A stretch of DNA of 15,501 bases, taken from Treponema sp. (GTDB lineage: Bacteria > Spirochaetota > Spirochaetia > Treponematales > Treponemataceae). A program made the position numbers and the translations under genes. Below the pieces are notes generated by a model, which had not been told where the DNA came from, did no database searches, and saw only the letters and a list, made by a program, of their open reading frames with translations. This document shows positions 7,363 to 14,873 of this stretch, piece after piece. The stretch's first letter is position 1. Every line of letters begins with the position of its first letter. Location of the stretch: positions 1 to 15,501 of the forward strand of contig JAGADS010000190.1 in the NCBI GenBank assembly GCA_017613485.1. The letters are read 5' to 3'.

Positions 7363-8940
7363 TTATTTCTTCTCGACATTAGTTATGATAACATAGTTTT
7401 TCATTATTTCAAGGAAAATTTTCCATAAACCATACTGTTTTTCAAGAATTTCGGTGTTGTCCCTGTTCCTTGATGATAATGTCAGAACTTTTAGATTGCT
7501 TATAGTATCGGAATTTGCCTTTTTTGATTCAAGGAGTATCTCTCCTGCTATCTTATAGACATGGAATACGTGGTTTACCTCATCCTGAATCAGTTCCTTG
7601 GCTGTCTTGTTTATGTTGTCCACAAGATCCTTGAGGCGGTTCACGAAGATATTGTCCTTGTGGCTGTCCCGGATAAGGCCTGTGATCTGAGCCTCGTCAA
7701 ACTGCTTTCCACGCTGGAATTTCTCCTCAAACTGAGTGATCCTGTCCGTGCTCTCGTTCAGGGCAAACACGTATGATGAGAATTCGCTCTTGTATGCAGG
7801 GTTGCTGAAATATCCCTCGATAACGATGTCATTAAGGAGCGGCTTTATGTGCTCGGTATAGTACATGTTCAGGAAGTTCTTGAGGATCTGCATCGGCATC
7901 ACGTACATGAATGAAACAGGTGAGCTCTGGATAAGGTGGTTGCTAAGATCGTTGTTGTATCCCACAACAGGCAGAAGCGTTGCGTTTCCAAAGAGTAAAT
8001 TAAGCTCCTGGCTGATTGTCTCGTCCTGAAGCTCTCCCTTTAGGCGTGTTCCTTCAACCTGGAAACGGTTCTCAAGGTAATCTGCGTATTTCCTGCGTGA
8101 ATTCTCCTGATAAACGGCTTTCTTAGGCTCGTAAGTGGAGTCTTTCTTGGCAACGCGTATAAGGTTTTTGAGTGTTTCCGGCGTGAATACATGGCGCAAA
8201 AGGCTCTGAATCTTACGCAGGCTTGCAAGAGTCTGCTCTGATATGTCGCGGATTGAATTCGGGTTCTGATACAGCTGGTACAGGGCAACGATGGCATTGC
8301 ATGTAGACTTTGAGATATCCATTCCGGCCGTAACGTAATACAGCTCCTCCAGCGGTGTCTCTATAAGCTCGGCGGGTACACTCTGGAATGTCGGATTATA
8401 GGAGTCGCTTGAGTTATATCCCTGGTCAAATACGGTAAGAACCGTGGTATAAGGGAATTTACAGATGTCATAAAGCTGCTTGATGTTGTCCAGAACTGCA
8501 TCAATTTTTGTAAATTCCGGTGTATTAAGGTATTTGATTGCCTTTTCCAGCTGACGGTGCTCGCTCTCAAAAAAACGGCTGATTGATTCTGCTTCCCTGG
8601 CTTCTGCCTTGCGTTTCTCGTAGGACAGGCTTTCAAGTATTTCCTGAATCTCCGGCGGGAAACCTGTCAAAAGCAGCTGCTCGGTAAAGCGGTGGTTTCT
8701 TTCAAGGTCAGGGCTGCAGATTGTGTCCGAAAGTATGTTCATGATAGGCTTAGTGCAGTTGAACATAATTCTCAGGGCTTCTGCAAATGTCACCTGAACT
8801 GTTCCGTCCTTGTAAACCTGCGGATCGGTGGCCTTTAATTCTGACTCAATGCGCTTAAGAGCCAGTTTCTGTTTGCCTTCCGGTGAAGAAGCAGAGAAAA
8901 TTGAATGAAAAAAGTCCGTTATACTTTGAAAAAAAGACAT
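7363..8940 (-). CDS. treponemal protein of unknown function, DUF5312-like
   Basis: 525 residues, no signal peptide and no membrane segment despite the hydrophobic first helix (MSFFQSITDFFHSIF). It is strongly helical throughout, with charged heptad-like stretches (EKRKAEAREAESISRFFESE near 107-126; RITQFEEKFQRGKQFDEAQI in the last third) that suggest a long helical or coiled-coil protein. I associate it with DUF5312, a family seen in treponemes, from memory rather than a search. No catalytic motif is visible. The stop codon touches the ATG of the diguanylate cyclase gene, the tightest junction in the operon, so a shared role in c-di-GMP signalling or cell-envelope control is possible but unproven. 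It starts 30 bp after dus, with AAGGA 11 bases before the ATG. Confidence 0.85.
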   Translation of the reverse strand: MSFFQSITDFFHSIFSASSPEGKQKLALKRIESELKATDPQVYKDGTVQVTFAEALRIMFNCTKPIMNILSDTICSPDLERNHRFTEQLLLTGFPPEIQEILESLSYEKRKAEAREAESISRFFESEHRQLEKAIKYLNTPEFTKIDAVLDNIKQLYDICKFPYTTVLTVFDQGYNSSDSYNPTFQSVPAELIETPLEELYYVTAGMDISKSTCNAIVALYQLYQNPNSIRDISEQTLASLRKIQSLLRHVFTPETLKNLIRVAKKDSTYEPKKAVYQENSRRKYADYLENRFQVEGTRLKGELQDETISQELNLLFGNATLLPVVGYNNDLSNHLIQSSPVSFMYVMPMQILKNFLNMYYTEHIKPLLNDIVIEGYFSNPAYKSEFSSYVFALNESTDRITQFEEKFQRGKQFDEAQITGLIRDSHKDNIFVNRLKDLVDNINKTAKELIQDEVNHVFHVYKIAGEILLESKKANSDTISNLKVLTLSSRNRDNTEILEKQYGLWKIFLEIMKNYVIITNVEKK

Positions 8941-8970
8941 ACTCTATTCTATTCCTTAATTTGAATTTAC

Positions 8971-9993
8971 TCAAGCCTTGCCATGCAAATACACAGCAAA
9001 AATCCGCCGGTAATCTTCCTCGCTTTCTGCATGAACTGCCTGCTGCCTTAGCTGTGCCCCGCCCCGGATTCCAGAACTGTATGCACAGAACTTTTTACGC
9101 ATCAAGAGACAGGCTGCCTTTTCTCCCCTGTCCTGAATGTTCAGCTCCAGCTCCCTGAAACCGGCCTTGAGCCTCTCTTCTATAGTTTCGGCCTGATATT
9201 GCCCGGTTGTTAGGAATTGTATCGTTCTTTTAAATAGAAAAGGATCTCCCATGGCACCCCTTGCAAACATTACGCCGTCTACACCTGTTTCCTCAAGCAT
9301 CTGGCGTGCAGTTTCCGGGGTATGTGCGTCTCCGCTTCCGAACACAGGTATTTTGCCGTTTACCAGCTCCACAACCTGCCTCTGTATGTTCCAGTCCGCC
9401 TTTCCCTCGTATCCCTGTGCCCTTGTCCTTGCATGGATTGTGAGTGCATCCGCTCCAGATGCAATGGCCGCTTCCGTGCATTCCCTCCATGTCATGTGCT
9501 CCGAATCCCAGCCGCTCCTGATTTTGACTGTTACAGGTACTTCCCCGCGCTCCGGGTGTGCCCCGGTGTATTCCCTGACCGCCTTTTTTGTCGCGGAAAC
9601 GATTGCATAAAGCCTGTCCGGTTCCTTTGTGAGCATGGATCCCGCGCCTGATTTTACGATTTTGGGTACGGGGCATCCTCCGTTTATGTCGATGGAGCTG
9701 CATTCCGTGCGTTCAAGTGTCATGACAGCTGCCCTTGCGACAACATCAGCATTGCCGCCGAAAAGCTGAACCGCATAGTGCTCCTCGTTGGGTGCCCTCT
9801 GCATAAGTTCTTCTGTTTTTCCTGAGCCGCGTGTAAGTGCCTCCGCAGACACCATTTCCGTAGTGCAATAGGCTGCCCCCTGCTCAATGCAAAGGGAACG
9901 GAAAGCCCTGTCACTGTATCCTGCGATGGGTGCGAGAAAGAGATTTCCTGGTAGTTCCAGCTTGCCTATGGAAACAGGATGATAGAGTGTCAT
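8971..9993 (-). CDS. dus: tRNA-dihydrouridine synthase (DusB-like)
   Basis: FMN- and NADPH-dependent enzyme that reduces uridines of tRNA to dihydrouridine. Family motifs in order: FLAPIAGYSDRAFR (FMN barrel start), QLFGGN, DINGGCPVPK with the catalytic Cys at about residue 107 and the following Lys, KIRSGW, HARTR, GSGDAHT, and ARGAMGDPFLF (phosphate binding). Length is 340 residues from ATG 9993, normal for the family. I chose this start because it overlaps the tatD stop as ATGA. A GTG at 10029 is also open but would add 12 residues encoded inside tatD that do not resemble the family. The C-terminal helical domain is complete (KKFCAYSSGIRGG). Which tRNA positions it modifies cannot be read from sequence. 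Confidence 0.95.
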   Translation of the reverse strand: MTLYHPVSIGKLELPGNLFLAPIAGYSDRAFRSLCIEQGAAYCTTEMVSAEALTRGSGKTEELMQRAPNEEHYAVQLFGGNADVVARAAVMTLERTECSSIDINGGCPVPKIVKSGAGSMLTKEPDRLYAIVSATKKAVREYTGAHPERGEVPVTVKIRSGWDSEHMTWRECTEAAIASGADALTIHARTRAQGYEGKADWNIQRQVVELVNGKIPVFGSGDAHTPETARQMLEETGVDGVMFARGAMGDPFLFKRTIQFLTTGQYQAETIEERLKAGFRELELNIQDRGEKAACLLMRKKFCAYSSGIRGGAQLRQQAVHAESEEDYRRIFAVYLHGKA

Positions 9994-10772
9994 TCCGGAA
10001 GATTGAATATCCTGCAGCTGTTTGTCCACAACTGCTCACAGAGTTTTTCCAAATCAATCTCAAGCATGTCCGCCATGAATTTTGCAGTGGAGACAAGATA
10101 AGACGGCATTGTCCTCTTTTTCTCACGGTATTCTGTCGGCACCATGAACGGACTCTCGGTTTCAATGAGGATGCGGTCCAGCGGAACGTTCATTACAGTC
10201 TCGTGGAGGTTGCGTGCATTGCGGTACGTGAGGTTTCCTGCAAATGAGAAATAGACGTTCATTCCTGCGTCAAGACAGTTTTTCGCATATTCTGCATCCT
10301 CGCTGTAACAGTGGAAAATCGCTCCTTTTTCCGGAAGCCTGTCCTTAAGAATCTCGAAAATATCCTGTCCTGCACTGCGGTTGTGGATTACCACCGGCAG
10401 CTCATGTTTCTGTGCAAGCTCCAGCTGAGTGATGAAAAGCTCAATCTGGCTTCTTTTGTCACCGAACTGCTTGTAATAGTCAAGGCCTGTCTCTCCTATG
10501 GCTACAACATTCGGAAGCTTGACGTATTCCTCTATCTGGTTGATCCAGTCTGTTCCAGGTGTCTTTACCTCTGAGGGACCTACCCCGACAGCATGATATA
10601 TGCCTTTCATGGATTTGAGGATATTGTATTCCTTCTTGAAATCCACAAGACCGTTGTTGATGCTCAGGATTCTGGCAACACCGGCCTGCTTTGCCTTCTG
10701 GATAACGCGAAACTGTTCTATCGGGTCATCGTAAATCAACCCTATGTGAGCATGAGTATCAAATAACTGCAT
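9990..10772 (-). CDS. tatD: TatD family metal-dependent hydrolase (DNase)
   Basis: 260-residue TIM-barrel metal hydrolase; characterised members are Mg-dependent 3'-5' DNases linked to DNA repair and degradation. Metal-site motifs: THAH (His7, His9) in DTHAHIGL, GETGLDYY (Glu94), VIHNRSA (His130) and FHCYS (His154). The last family motif, normally ETD(S/A)P, reads ETESP, so Glu206 stands where Asp is expected. The usual GxHPH region also reads GVGPSEV. The enzyme is thus a divergent TatD, possibly altered in activity. The start is ATG 10772, preceded by AAAAGGAAG; the frame stays open to 10823 but lacks a better site. It is the first gene of the long minus operon, behind a strong promoter and a hairpin leader, and overlaps dus by 4 bp. 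Confidence 0.93.
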   Translation of the reverse strand: MQLFDTHAHIGLIYDDPIEQFRVIQKAKQAGVARILSINNGLVDFKKEYNILKSMKGIYHAVGVGPSEVKTPGTDWINQIEEYVKLPNVVAIGETGLDYYKQFGDKRSQIELFITQLELAQKHELPVVIHNRSAGQDIFEILKDRLPEKGAIFHCYSEDAEYAKNCLDAGMNVYFSFAGNLTYRNARNLHETVMNVPLDRILIETESPFMVPTEYREKKRTMPSYLVSTAKFMADMLEIDLEKLCEQLWTNSCRIFNLPE

Positions 10773-10794
10773 GGCTTTCTTCCTTTTAAGTTCA

Positions 10795-10837
10795 AATAAT
10801 AATAAAAAACCCTGACAGACCAATGTCTTGATCAGAG
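10795..10837 (-). terminator. terminator-like hairpin in the tatD leader (possible attenuator)
   Basis: On the minus strand CTCTGA (10837-10832) pairs with TCAGGG (10815-10810), with an inner AGAC/GTCT stem and a 4-base loop, and TTTTTTATTATTATT follows. It lies between the mapped promoter (10881-10909) and the tatD start (10772), so it would stop the operon's transcript early. An alternative pairing CTTGG...TCAAG just upstream overlaps its 5' arm and could act as an antiterminator. No known riboswitch class was recognised. Confidence 0.55.
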
Positions 10838-10880
10838 TTCCAAGCGAATAAACTTATTTAAGTGTCCTAAACTAACGATA

Positions 10881-10909
10881 ATTATAATGCAGAACTTTCT
10901 TAAAGTCAA
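10881..10909 (-). promoter_or_regulatory. sigma70-type promoter of the tatD-pheS operon
   Basis: On the minus strand TTGACT (10909-10904), a 17-bp spacer and a perfect TATAAT (10886-10881). The predicted transcription start is near 10874, giving a leader of about 100 bases before tatD. It is the only strong promoter seen for the eight-gene minus cluster. Confidence 0.8.
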
Positions 10910-11000
10910 ATTTATTTTTGCAAAGAATCCCAGGATTGGTGAAAAATGGCAGAAATTGAAAAAAATAACATATATTTATCGCTTTTAAAGGCTTTATGGT

Positions 11001-11030
11001 TTGACACTTTGAGCGCGGATATGTTATACT
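11001..11030 (+). promoter_or_regulatory. sigma70-type promoter of the M23-bactofilin-yaaR-psp1 operon
   Basis: A perfect TTGACA (11001-11006), an 18-bp spacer and TATACT (11025-11030). The predicted start is near 11037. A strong ribosome binding site GGAGGA (11044-11049) follows, five bases before the GTG start at 11055. It is divergent from the tatD promoter, with ~90 bp of AT-rich DNA between the two -35 boxes in which I see no clear operator. Confidence 0.85.
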
Positions 11031-11054
11031 GACGCAAAGAATCGGAGGATTTTC

Positions 11055-12068
11055 GTGGCACGCACACGTCATTATAAAAAAATTGAGAAAAACATTGTTA
11101 CTCGGATTGGACATGGCATCGGTGCCTTTTTTTCTGCAATTGGCCGCGGTTTTTTGAAATTCTTCCATATTTTTGACAAGAAACTCACGATAATGGTCGT
11201 TCCACATTCAAACGGCAAGGTCATCAACCTTCAGACAAATGTTTTTGCTGTTTTGATGGGATTCGTCATCATCATAGGCATAGTTCTTTCGTTTATTCCG
11301 TTTACAAGACGCTCAGCCAGCTCAGGTGCGGAGATTGCACGCCTCAAGAACGAGAACCGTGAGACTCTTGCAAGTCTTGATGAGCTTCGTGACGAAAACA
11401 ACACTCTTTTACAGACAGCAAAACGTTTTCAGACTTCTTTAAGCCAGTCACTTTCACTTTTGGGAATCAATCAGAGCGAGCAGACAACAAAATCAACCGG
11501 AAGCAACAGCGACCTTGCATCCCTTTTTGACACACAGGACCTTGCATCCGGAACACTTCGCGAGACAGCAGACATCAAGCAGCTTACATCATACCTGGAA
11601 AGTGCAGTTCAGCCTGTAGAGCAGATAGGCAAAATGCTCGAGAGCCAGGGAGAATTCTTTACAGACATTCCGAACATCTGGCCGGTTAAAAACGGAATCG
11701 GTCATATTTCAATGAATTTTGGACAGAACGTACACCCGATTACGGGACTTTGGTACATCCACCGTGGAATTGACTTCAGTACTTACCGCAGTGGAGATGG
11801 AGTTATGGCAACCGCTAACGGTCAGGTTGTCACGGTTGGTTATGACGACGGTTACGGAAACTTTGTCGTAATCAAGCACAAGCACGGCATTTACACTCGT
11901 TATGCCCACCTGGGAACTGTCCGGGTAGAAAAAGGCGATCAGGTGTCTCAGAGACAGGTCATCGGAACTATCGGGAACACCGGTATCTCAACAGGTCCTC
12001 ACCTGCATTACGAGATTCACATCGGTTCAGACGTTGTAGACCCGTCAAAATACATAAACATCAAATAA
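11055..12068 (+). CDS. M23 family peptidoglycan endopeptidase, membrane anchored
   Basis: 337 residues starting at GTG. It probably cleaves peptide crosslinks of the cell wall from the periplasmic side. A basic cytoplasmic N-terminus (~60 residues) is followed by one membrane helix (about 63-83, VFAVLMGFVIIIGIVLSF), a coiled-coil stretch (about 92-130) and a linker. The LytM/M23 domain lies at about 215-330. All zinc and catalytic residues are present: HRGID (His236, Asp240), YAHLG (His285) and GPHLHYE (His316, His318). It should therefore be an active enzyme, unlike the degenerate M23 scaffolds. Its stop directly touches the ATG of the bactofilin gene. Bactofilin and M23 endopeptidase pairs control cell curvature or helical shape in other bacteria, such as Helicobacter CcmA with Csd proteins, so a role in spirochaete cell shape is a reasonable inference. 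Confidence 0.95.
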   Translation: MARTRHYKKIEKNIVTRIGHGIGAFFSAIGRGFLKFFHIFDKKLTIMVVPHSNGKVINLQTNVFAVLMGFVIIIGIVLSFIPFTRRSASSGAEIARLKNENRETLASLDELRDENNTLLQTAKRFQTSLSQSLSLLGINQSEQTTKSTGSNSDLASLFDTQDLASGTLRETADIKQLTSYLESAVQPVEQIGKMLESQGEFFTDIPNIWPVKNGIGHISMNFGQNVHPITGLWYIHRGIDFSTYRSGDGVMATANGQVVTVGYDDGYGNFVVIKHKHGIYTRYAHLGTVRVEKGDQVSQRQVIGTIGNTGISTGPHLHYEIHIGSDVVDPSKYINIK

Positions 12069-12617
12069 ATGGCATTATTCAACGACGACGTTTCAATTAA
12101 CAGTATAATCGGAAGAGACTCTTTAATTCGCGGTGACATGAAGGTCAGCGGATCAATGAGTGTATTCGGTGACTTGGACGGGAATCTTGAGGCAACCGGA
12201 AATGTCATCGTGGGAGAAAACGCCAGGGTAAACGGAAGCATCACGGCAAAGTCCATTACGGTTTCCGGTGTAGTAAAAGGCAACATCAATGCAGTGGAAA
12301 TGGTCAGGCTTTTTTCTTCATCAGTAGTCATCGGAGACATTCAGACTCACAGGCTTCAGGCTGATGAGAAAGTAATCATACACGGTCACTGCATTTCGCT
12401 CAAGGATCCTGCCCAGTACAATGATGCCGTTGATTCATGGCAGAACACGCAGGCCATTGCATCTAAATCAATCTTACAGGATATACATATCTCGGTGGAT
12501 CATTCCATGTTCTCAAACATGACACCTACGGAGCCTGAAGCACCAGCTGCACCTCAGATCATTGTACCAGATACTGTATTGCCAGATCCTGATTTGGAAG
12601 AAGAATATCTGGAGTAG
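12069..12617 (+). CDS. bactofilin (polymer-forming cytoskeletal protein)
   Basis: 182 residues. Bactofilins polymerise without nucleotide into filaments that position wall enzymes. The core (about 12-105) shows the repeating short-strand pattern of the right-handed beta-helix: GDMKVSGSMSVFGDLDGNLE, GNVIVGENARVNGSITAKSI, GVVKGNINAVEMVRL, then VVIGDIQTHRLQADE. The N-terminal tail is very short, and the C-terminal tail (about 125-182) is Pro-, Ala- and acid-rich and probably disordered. No membrane helix. ATG follows the TAA of the M23 gene with no gap and without a clear Shine-Dalgarno, so translation is probably coupled. This supports joint production of scaffold and endopeptidase. Family assignment is firm; the exact role in treponemes is inferred. 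Confidence 0.95.
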   Translation: MALFNDDVSINSIIGRDSLIRGDMKVSGSMSVFGDLDGNLEATGNVIVGENARVNGSITAKSITVSGVVKGNINAVEMVRLFSSSVVIGDIQTHRLQADEKVIIHGHCISLKDPAQYNDAVDSWQNTQAIASKSILQDIHISVDHSMFSNMTPTEPEAPAAPQIIVPDTVLPDPDLEEEYLE

Positions 12618-12620
12618 TTC

Positions 12621-13151
12621 ATGGACGGAGTGGATTCAGTCAGTTCCGGCCTGTATTTTAACGCTACCCAACTCGCTGCTGCAGAGAATGCCCGAAAAGC
12701 CAACAAAAAGGAAAAATCGGGAGAAGTAAAGAAATCTGCATTTGCCACAGCCTTTGAAAAATCCCGAATGGAACATCAGCTGCAGATGGAGGGATTCCCA
12801 GTAGAAATTGCAGGAATGGAAGTGGAGGAGGCCGCCCGCTATTTGAAGGATGCCGCTGATATTGCCGCGGACAAGCTGAAGGAGTGTCAGATGCCCGACG
12901 TTTTTGCGGATTACCGGAAAAAAGTGAGCCAGTTCATGCGCTATGTGGTCAAGAATAATTTTACCATAGAGCAGCATGCAGTGCCGGGACGTAAAGGTCG
13001 TAAAGTTCAGCCAAAGACGCAGGTGGTTGTAATTAACCAGAAGCTGGATGAGCTTGCACGGTGGCTTTTGAAAGGACATTCCGAGACGCTTTTGATGCTG
13101 AAGAAAATCGACGAAATCAGCGGTCTGCTTGTGGATTTGATGGCAACTTGA
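12621..13151 (+). CDS. YaaR family protein (DUF327)
   Basis: 176 residues, soluble. After a variable, basic N-terminal ~45 residues, the conserved helical YaaR domain runs to the end. Marker segments are VFADYRKKVSQFMRYVVKNN, then QVVVINQKLDELARWLL, then KKIDEISGLLVDLM at the C-terminus, which is the usual ending of the family. Biochemical function is unknown. In Bacillus subtilis yaaR lies two genes before yaaT (ricT), and here the PSP1/RicT-like gene follows directly after 18 bp, so this gene pairing is shared across phyla. The start is ATG 12621, three bases after the bactofilin stop, with GGAG six bases before it. Confidence 0.88.
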   Translation: MDGVDSVSSGLYFNATQLAAAENARKANKKEKSGEVKKSAFATAFEKSRMEHQLQMEGFPVEIAGMEVEEAARYLKDAADIAADKLKECQMPDVFADYRKKVSQFMRYVVKNNFTIEQHAVPGRKGRKVQPKTQVVVINQKLDELARWLLKGHSETLLMLKKIDEISGLLVDLMAT

Positions 13152-13169
13152 CGTTAACAGGAGAAAATT

Positions 13170-14093
13170 ATGTCAGACATATTTGAACAGGACATAGATG
13201 ACGAAAGCCTTGATATTGCCGCTCTTGAAGATGATGAGGGAAGCGACAGCTCGTATTCAAAAAACTATGTATTTCCGGATAACCTCTATAAACTAAAGCT
13301 GGTCTACTCCAGTGAGGGAATCTATGCCACAATGCCCGAGGGAATTAATCCCACAGACGGACAGAGGCTGATTGTCCCAACAAGGTACGGTGATGACCTT
13401 GCCATAAACCTTGGACGTGCTAAAAAACCGGTTGGCATAAAGCCCTCAGATGTCGTTGAGGTTACCCGCGTTGCAGACAAAAAGGATCTGGAGCATGCCG
13501 AGGAACTAGTTGAAAAGGAAAAGCAGGCATTCAACGTATTCAAGGAAAAGATTGCATATCACAACCTGGACATGAAACTGATTACCGTACATTTCCTTGT
13601 GGGAGAACCAAAGGCACTCTTCTTTTTCTCAAGTGACAACCGCGTGGATTTCCGTGAGCTGGTCAAGGATCTGGTTGCAGTGTTCAAGATGAGGATTGAA
13701 CTGAGGCAGATTGGTGTGCGCGACGAAAGCCGTATAACCGGTGGCCTTGGTGTATGTGGAAGACCCTACTGCTGTCATCAGGTGAACGACAAGCTCCGTC
13801 CTGTAAGCATACGCATGGCAAAAGAGCAGAACCTTAGCCTTAATTCAATGAAGATAAGCGGTCAGTGCGGTCGCCTTTTGTGCTGCCTTAGCTACGAGTA
13901 TGACTGGTATGCAGAGGCCAAGAGGACATTGCCCAATGAGGGAACCCGCGTTCAGTATGACGGAACGATGTTCAGGATTAACGAGGTGAACCCGATAACC
14001 TCAATGGTAAAGATGAGTGGTGATGACGGACGACTCCTGGATGTAAATGCCTCCCGTTTTACAAGAAAAGGCAACCGCTGGGAAATCAACTGA
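13170..14093 (+). CDS. PSP1 domain protein (RicT/YaaT-like)
   Basis: 307 residues. The PSP1 C-terminal domain is at about 105-195 (LEHAEELVEKEKQAFNVFKE, PKALFFFSSDNRVDFRELVK), followed by two cysteine clusters: GVCGRPYCC (Cys196, 201, 202) and GQCGRLLCC (Cys233, 238, 239). In B. subtilis RicT such cysteines bind iron-sulfur clusters in the RicA-RicF-RicT complex, which modulates RNase Y-dependent mRNA maturation and phosphorelay. All cysteine motifs are kept, so a cluster is likely here. The N-terminal ~35 residues are acidic and probably disordered. Good ribosome binding site (AGGAG, 6 bases before the ATG). Last gene of the plus operon; its 3' end overlaps the convergent methyltransferase gene by 8 bp. 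No RicA or RicF gene is in this window. Confidence 0.92.
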   Translation: MSDIFEQDIDDESLDIAALEDDEGSDSSYSKNYVFPDNLYKLKLVYSSEGIYATMPEGINPTDGQRLIVPTRYGDDLAINLGRAKKPVGIKPSDVVEVTRVADKKDLEHAEELVEKEKQAFNVFKEKIAYHNLDMKLITVHFLVGEPKALFFFSSDNRVDFRELVKDLVAVFKMRIELRQIGVRDESRITGGLGVCGRPYCCHQVNDKLRPVSIRMAKEQNLSLNSMKISGQCGRLLCCLSYEYDWYAEAKRTLPNEGTRVQYDGTMFRINEVNPITSMVKMSGDDGRLLDVNASRFTRKGNRWEIN

Positions 14094-14814
14094 TTTGTGC
14101 TATGATAGTGTCCTCATTTCCTGTAAAAGGCGACATGTCAAAGTCAGAATAGAGCATGACATCGGAAAATCCTGCTTCCTTTGCAAAAAGCTCTATTTCG
14201 CTGGGTTTCGGCAAAAACACTACTTCGTTTTCCATTACCGGTAGAATACGTCCGCTTCCTGTCTCAATAGTTTTGTTTACAGTCCAATTTCCGTCAGCAG
14301 ACAGCTCAAGGCTTGTTGTCATTTTAGCCCTTAGACTTTCTCTTACAGGCAAAAACATTCCGCTCTGGTTGAATTTATCGTAGTTGTAAAGCTCAAGAAT
14401 CAGCTTGCCGTTTTCAGAAAGAAGCTGCTTTGCATCAAAGAAGAATTTGCGTAAAAGTGTTTTGTCATGAATGTAAATGAGCCTGTTGGACAGGTTGAAC
14501 AGAACATTGTAAAAGCCCTTGCCCAAGAAACGAGCCATGTCAAGCTCCGACATCTGAAAAAAACGAATGGACATGAGCTGATTTCTTCTGCGGAGGTTTG
14601 CAGACCTTAAAAGCTCAGGAAAATACTCGATGCCAGTGACATCCGCTCCATCACGTGCAAGGAAATGCTCAAACAACCCCGCCCCGCAACTGGTTCGCAG
14701 AAACCGCACAGGCTGCTGATAGTCAAGTGAAATTGAATTAAAAAACTTTTTCTGAGCCTCCGAAACCGGATAGAGCTCATCATAATACTCTACAAGATTT
14801 TGAATTGAAACCAT
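14086..14814 (-). CDS. class I SAM-dependent methyltransferase
   Basis: 242 residues from ATG 14814. A class I methyltransferase fold is indicated by FLRTSCGAGLFEHFLARDGA at 38-57 (motif I: S-C-G-A-G replaces the usual D-x-G-x-G), an acidic end of strand 2 (TGIEYF, Glu63), a middle helix region, and NGKLILELYNYDKF as motif III. The C-terminal half has extra beta segments and ends FTGNEDTIIAQIS. The substrate is unknown. The frame is open upstream to 14940, but that extension is encoded by a dispersed repeat and has no family character. A good promoter (14822-14850) ends 7 bases before ATG 14814, so this start fits a leaderless mRNA. No Shine-Dalgarno is present, which also fits. Confidence 0.82.
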   Translation of the reverse strand: MVSIQNLVEYYDELYPVSEAQKKFFNSISLDYQQPVRFLRTSCGAGLFEHFLARDGADVTGIEYFPELLRSANLRRRNQLMSIRFFQMSELDMARFLGKGFYNVLFNLSNRLIYIHDKTLLRKFFFDAKQLLSENGKLILELYNYDKFNQSGMFLPVRESLRAKMTTSLELSADGNWTVNKTIETGSGRILPVMENEVVFLPKPSEIELFAKEAGFSDVMLYSDFDMSPFTGNEDTIIAQIS

Positions 14815-14821
14815 AAAACTT

Positions 14822-14850
14822 ATTATAAAGGTAATCTTCAGAATTTGCAA
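14822..14850 (-). promoter_or_regulatory. promoter of the methyltransferase gene, leaderless type
   Basis: On the minus strand TTGCAA (14850-14845), a 17-bp spacer and a perfect TATAAT (14827-14822). Only seven bases separate the -10 box from the ATG at 14814, so transcription would begin at or within a base or so of the start codon. Confidence 0.65.
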
Positions 14851-14873
14851 ATAATATTCTGTTTTTTCTACTC

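Noticed and set aside
9990..10029. GTG start for dus at 10029
   Set aside because: The extra 12 residues lie inside tatD and do not resemble Dus proteins; ATG 9993 gives the standard ATGA overlap and the usual N-terminus.
10772..10880. T-box, preQ1 or c-di-GMP riboswitch in the tatD leader
   Set aside because: I looked for the conserved T-box AGGGTGGNACCGCG core, the preQ1 short pseudoknot and the GEMM core and found none; only the generic terminator-like hairpin remains.
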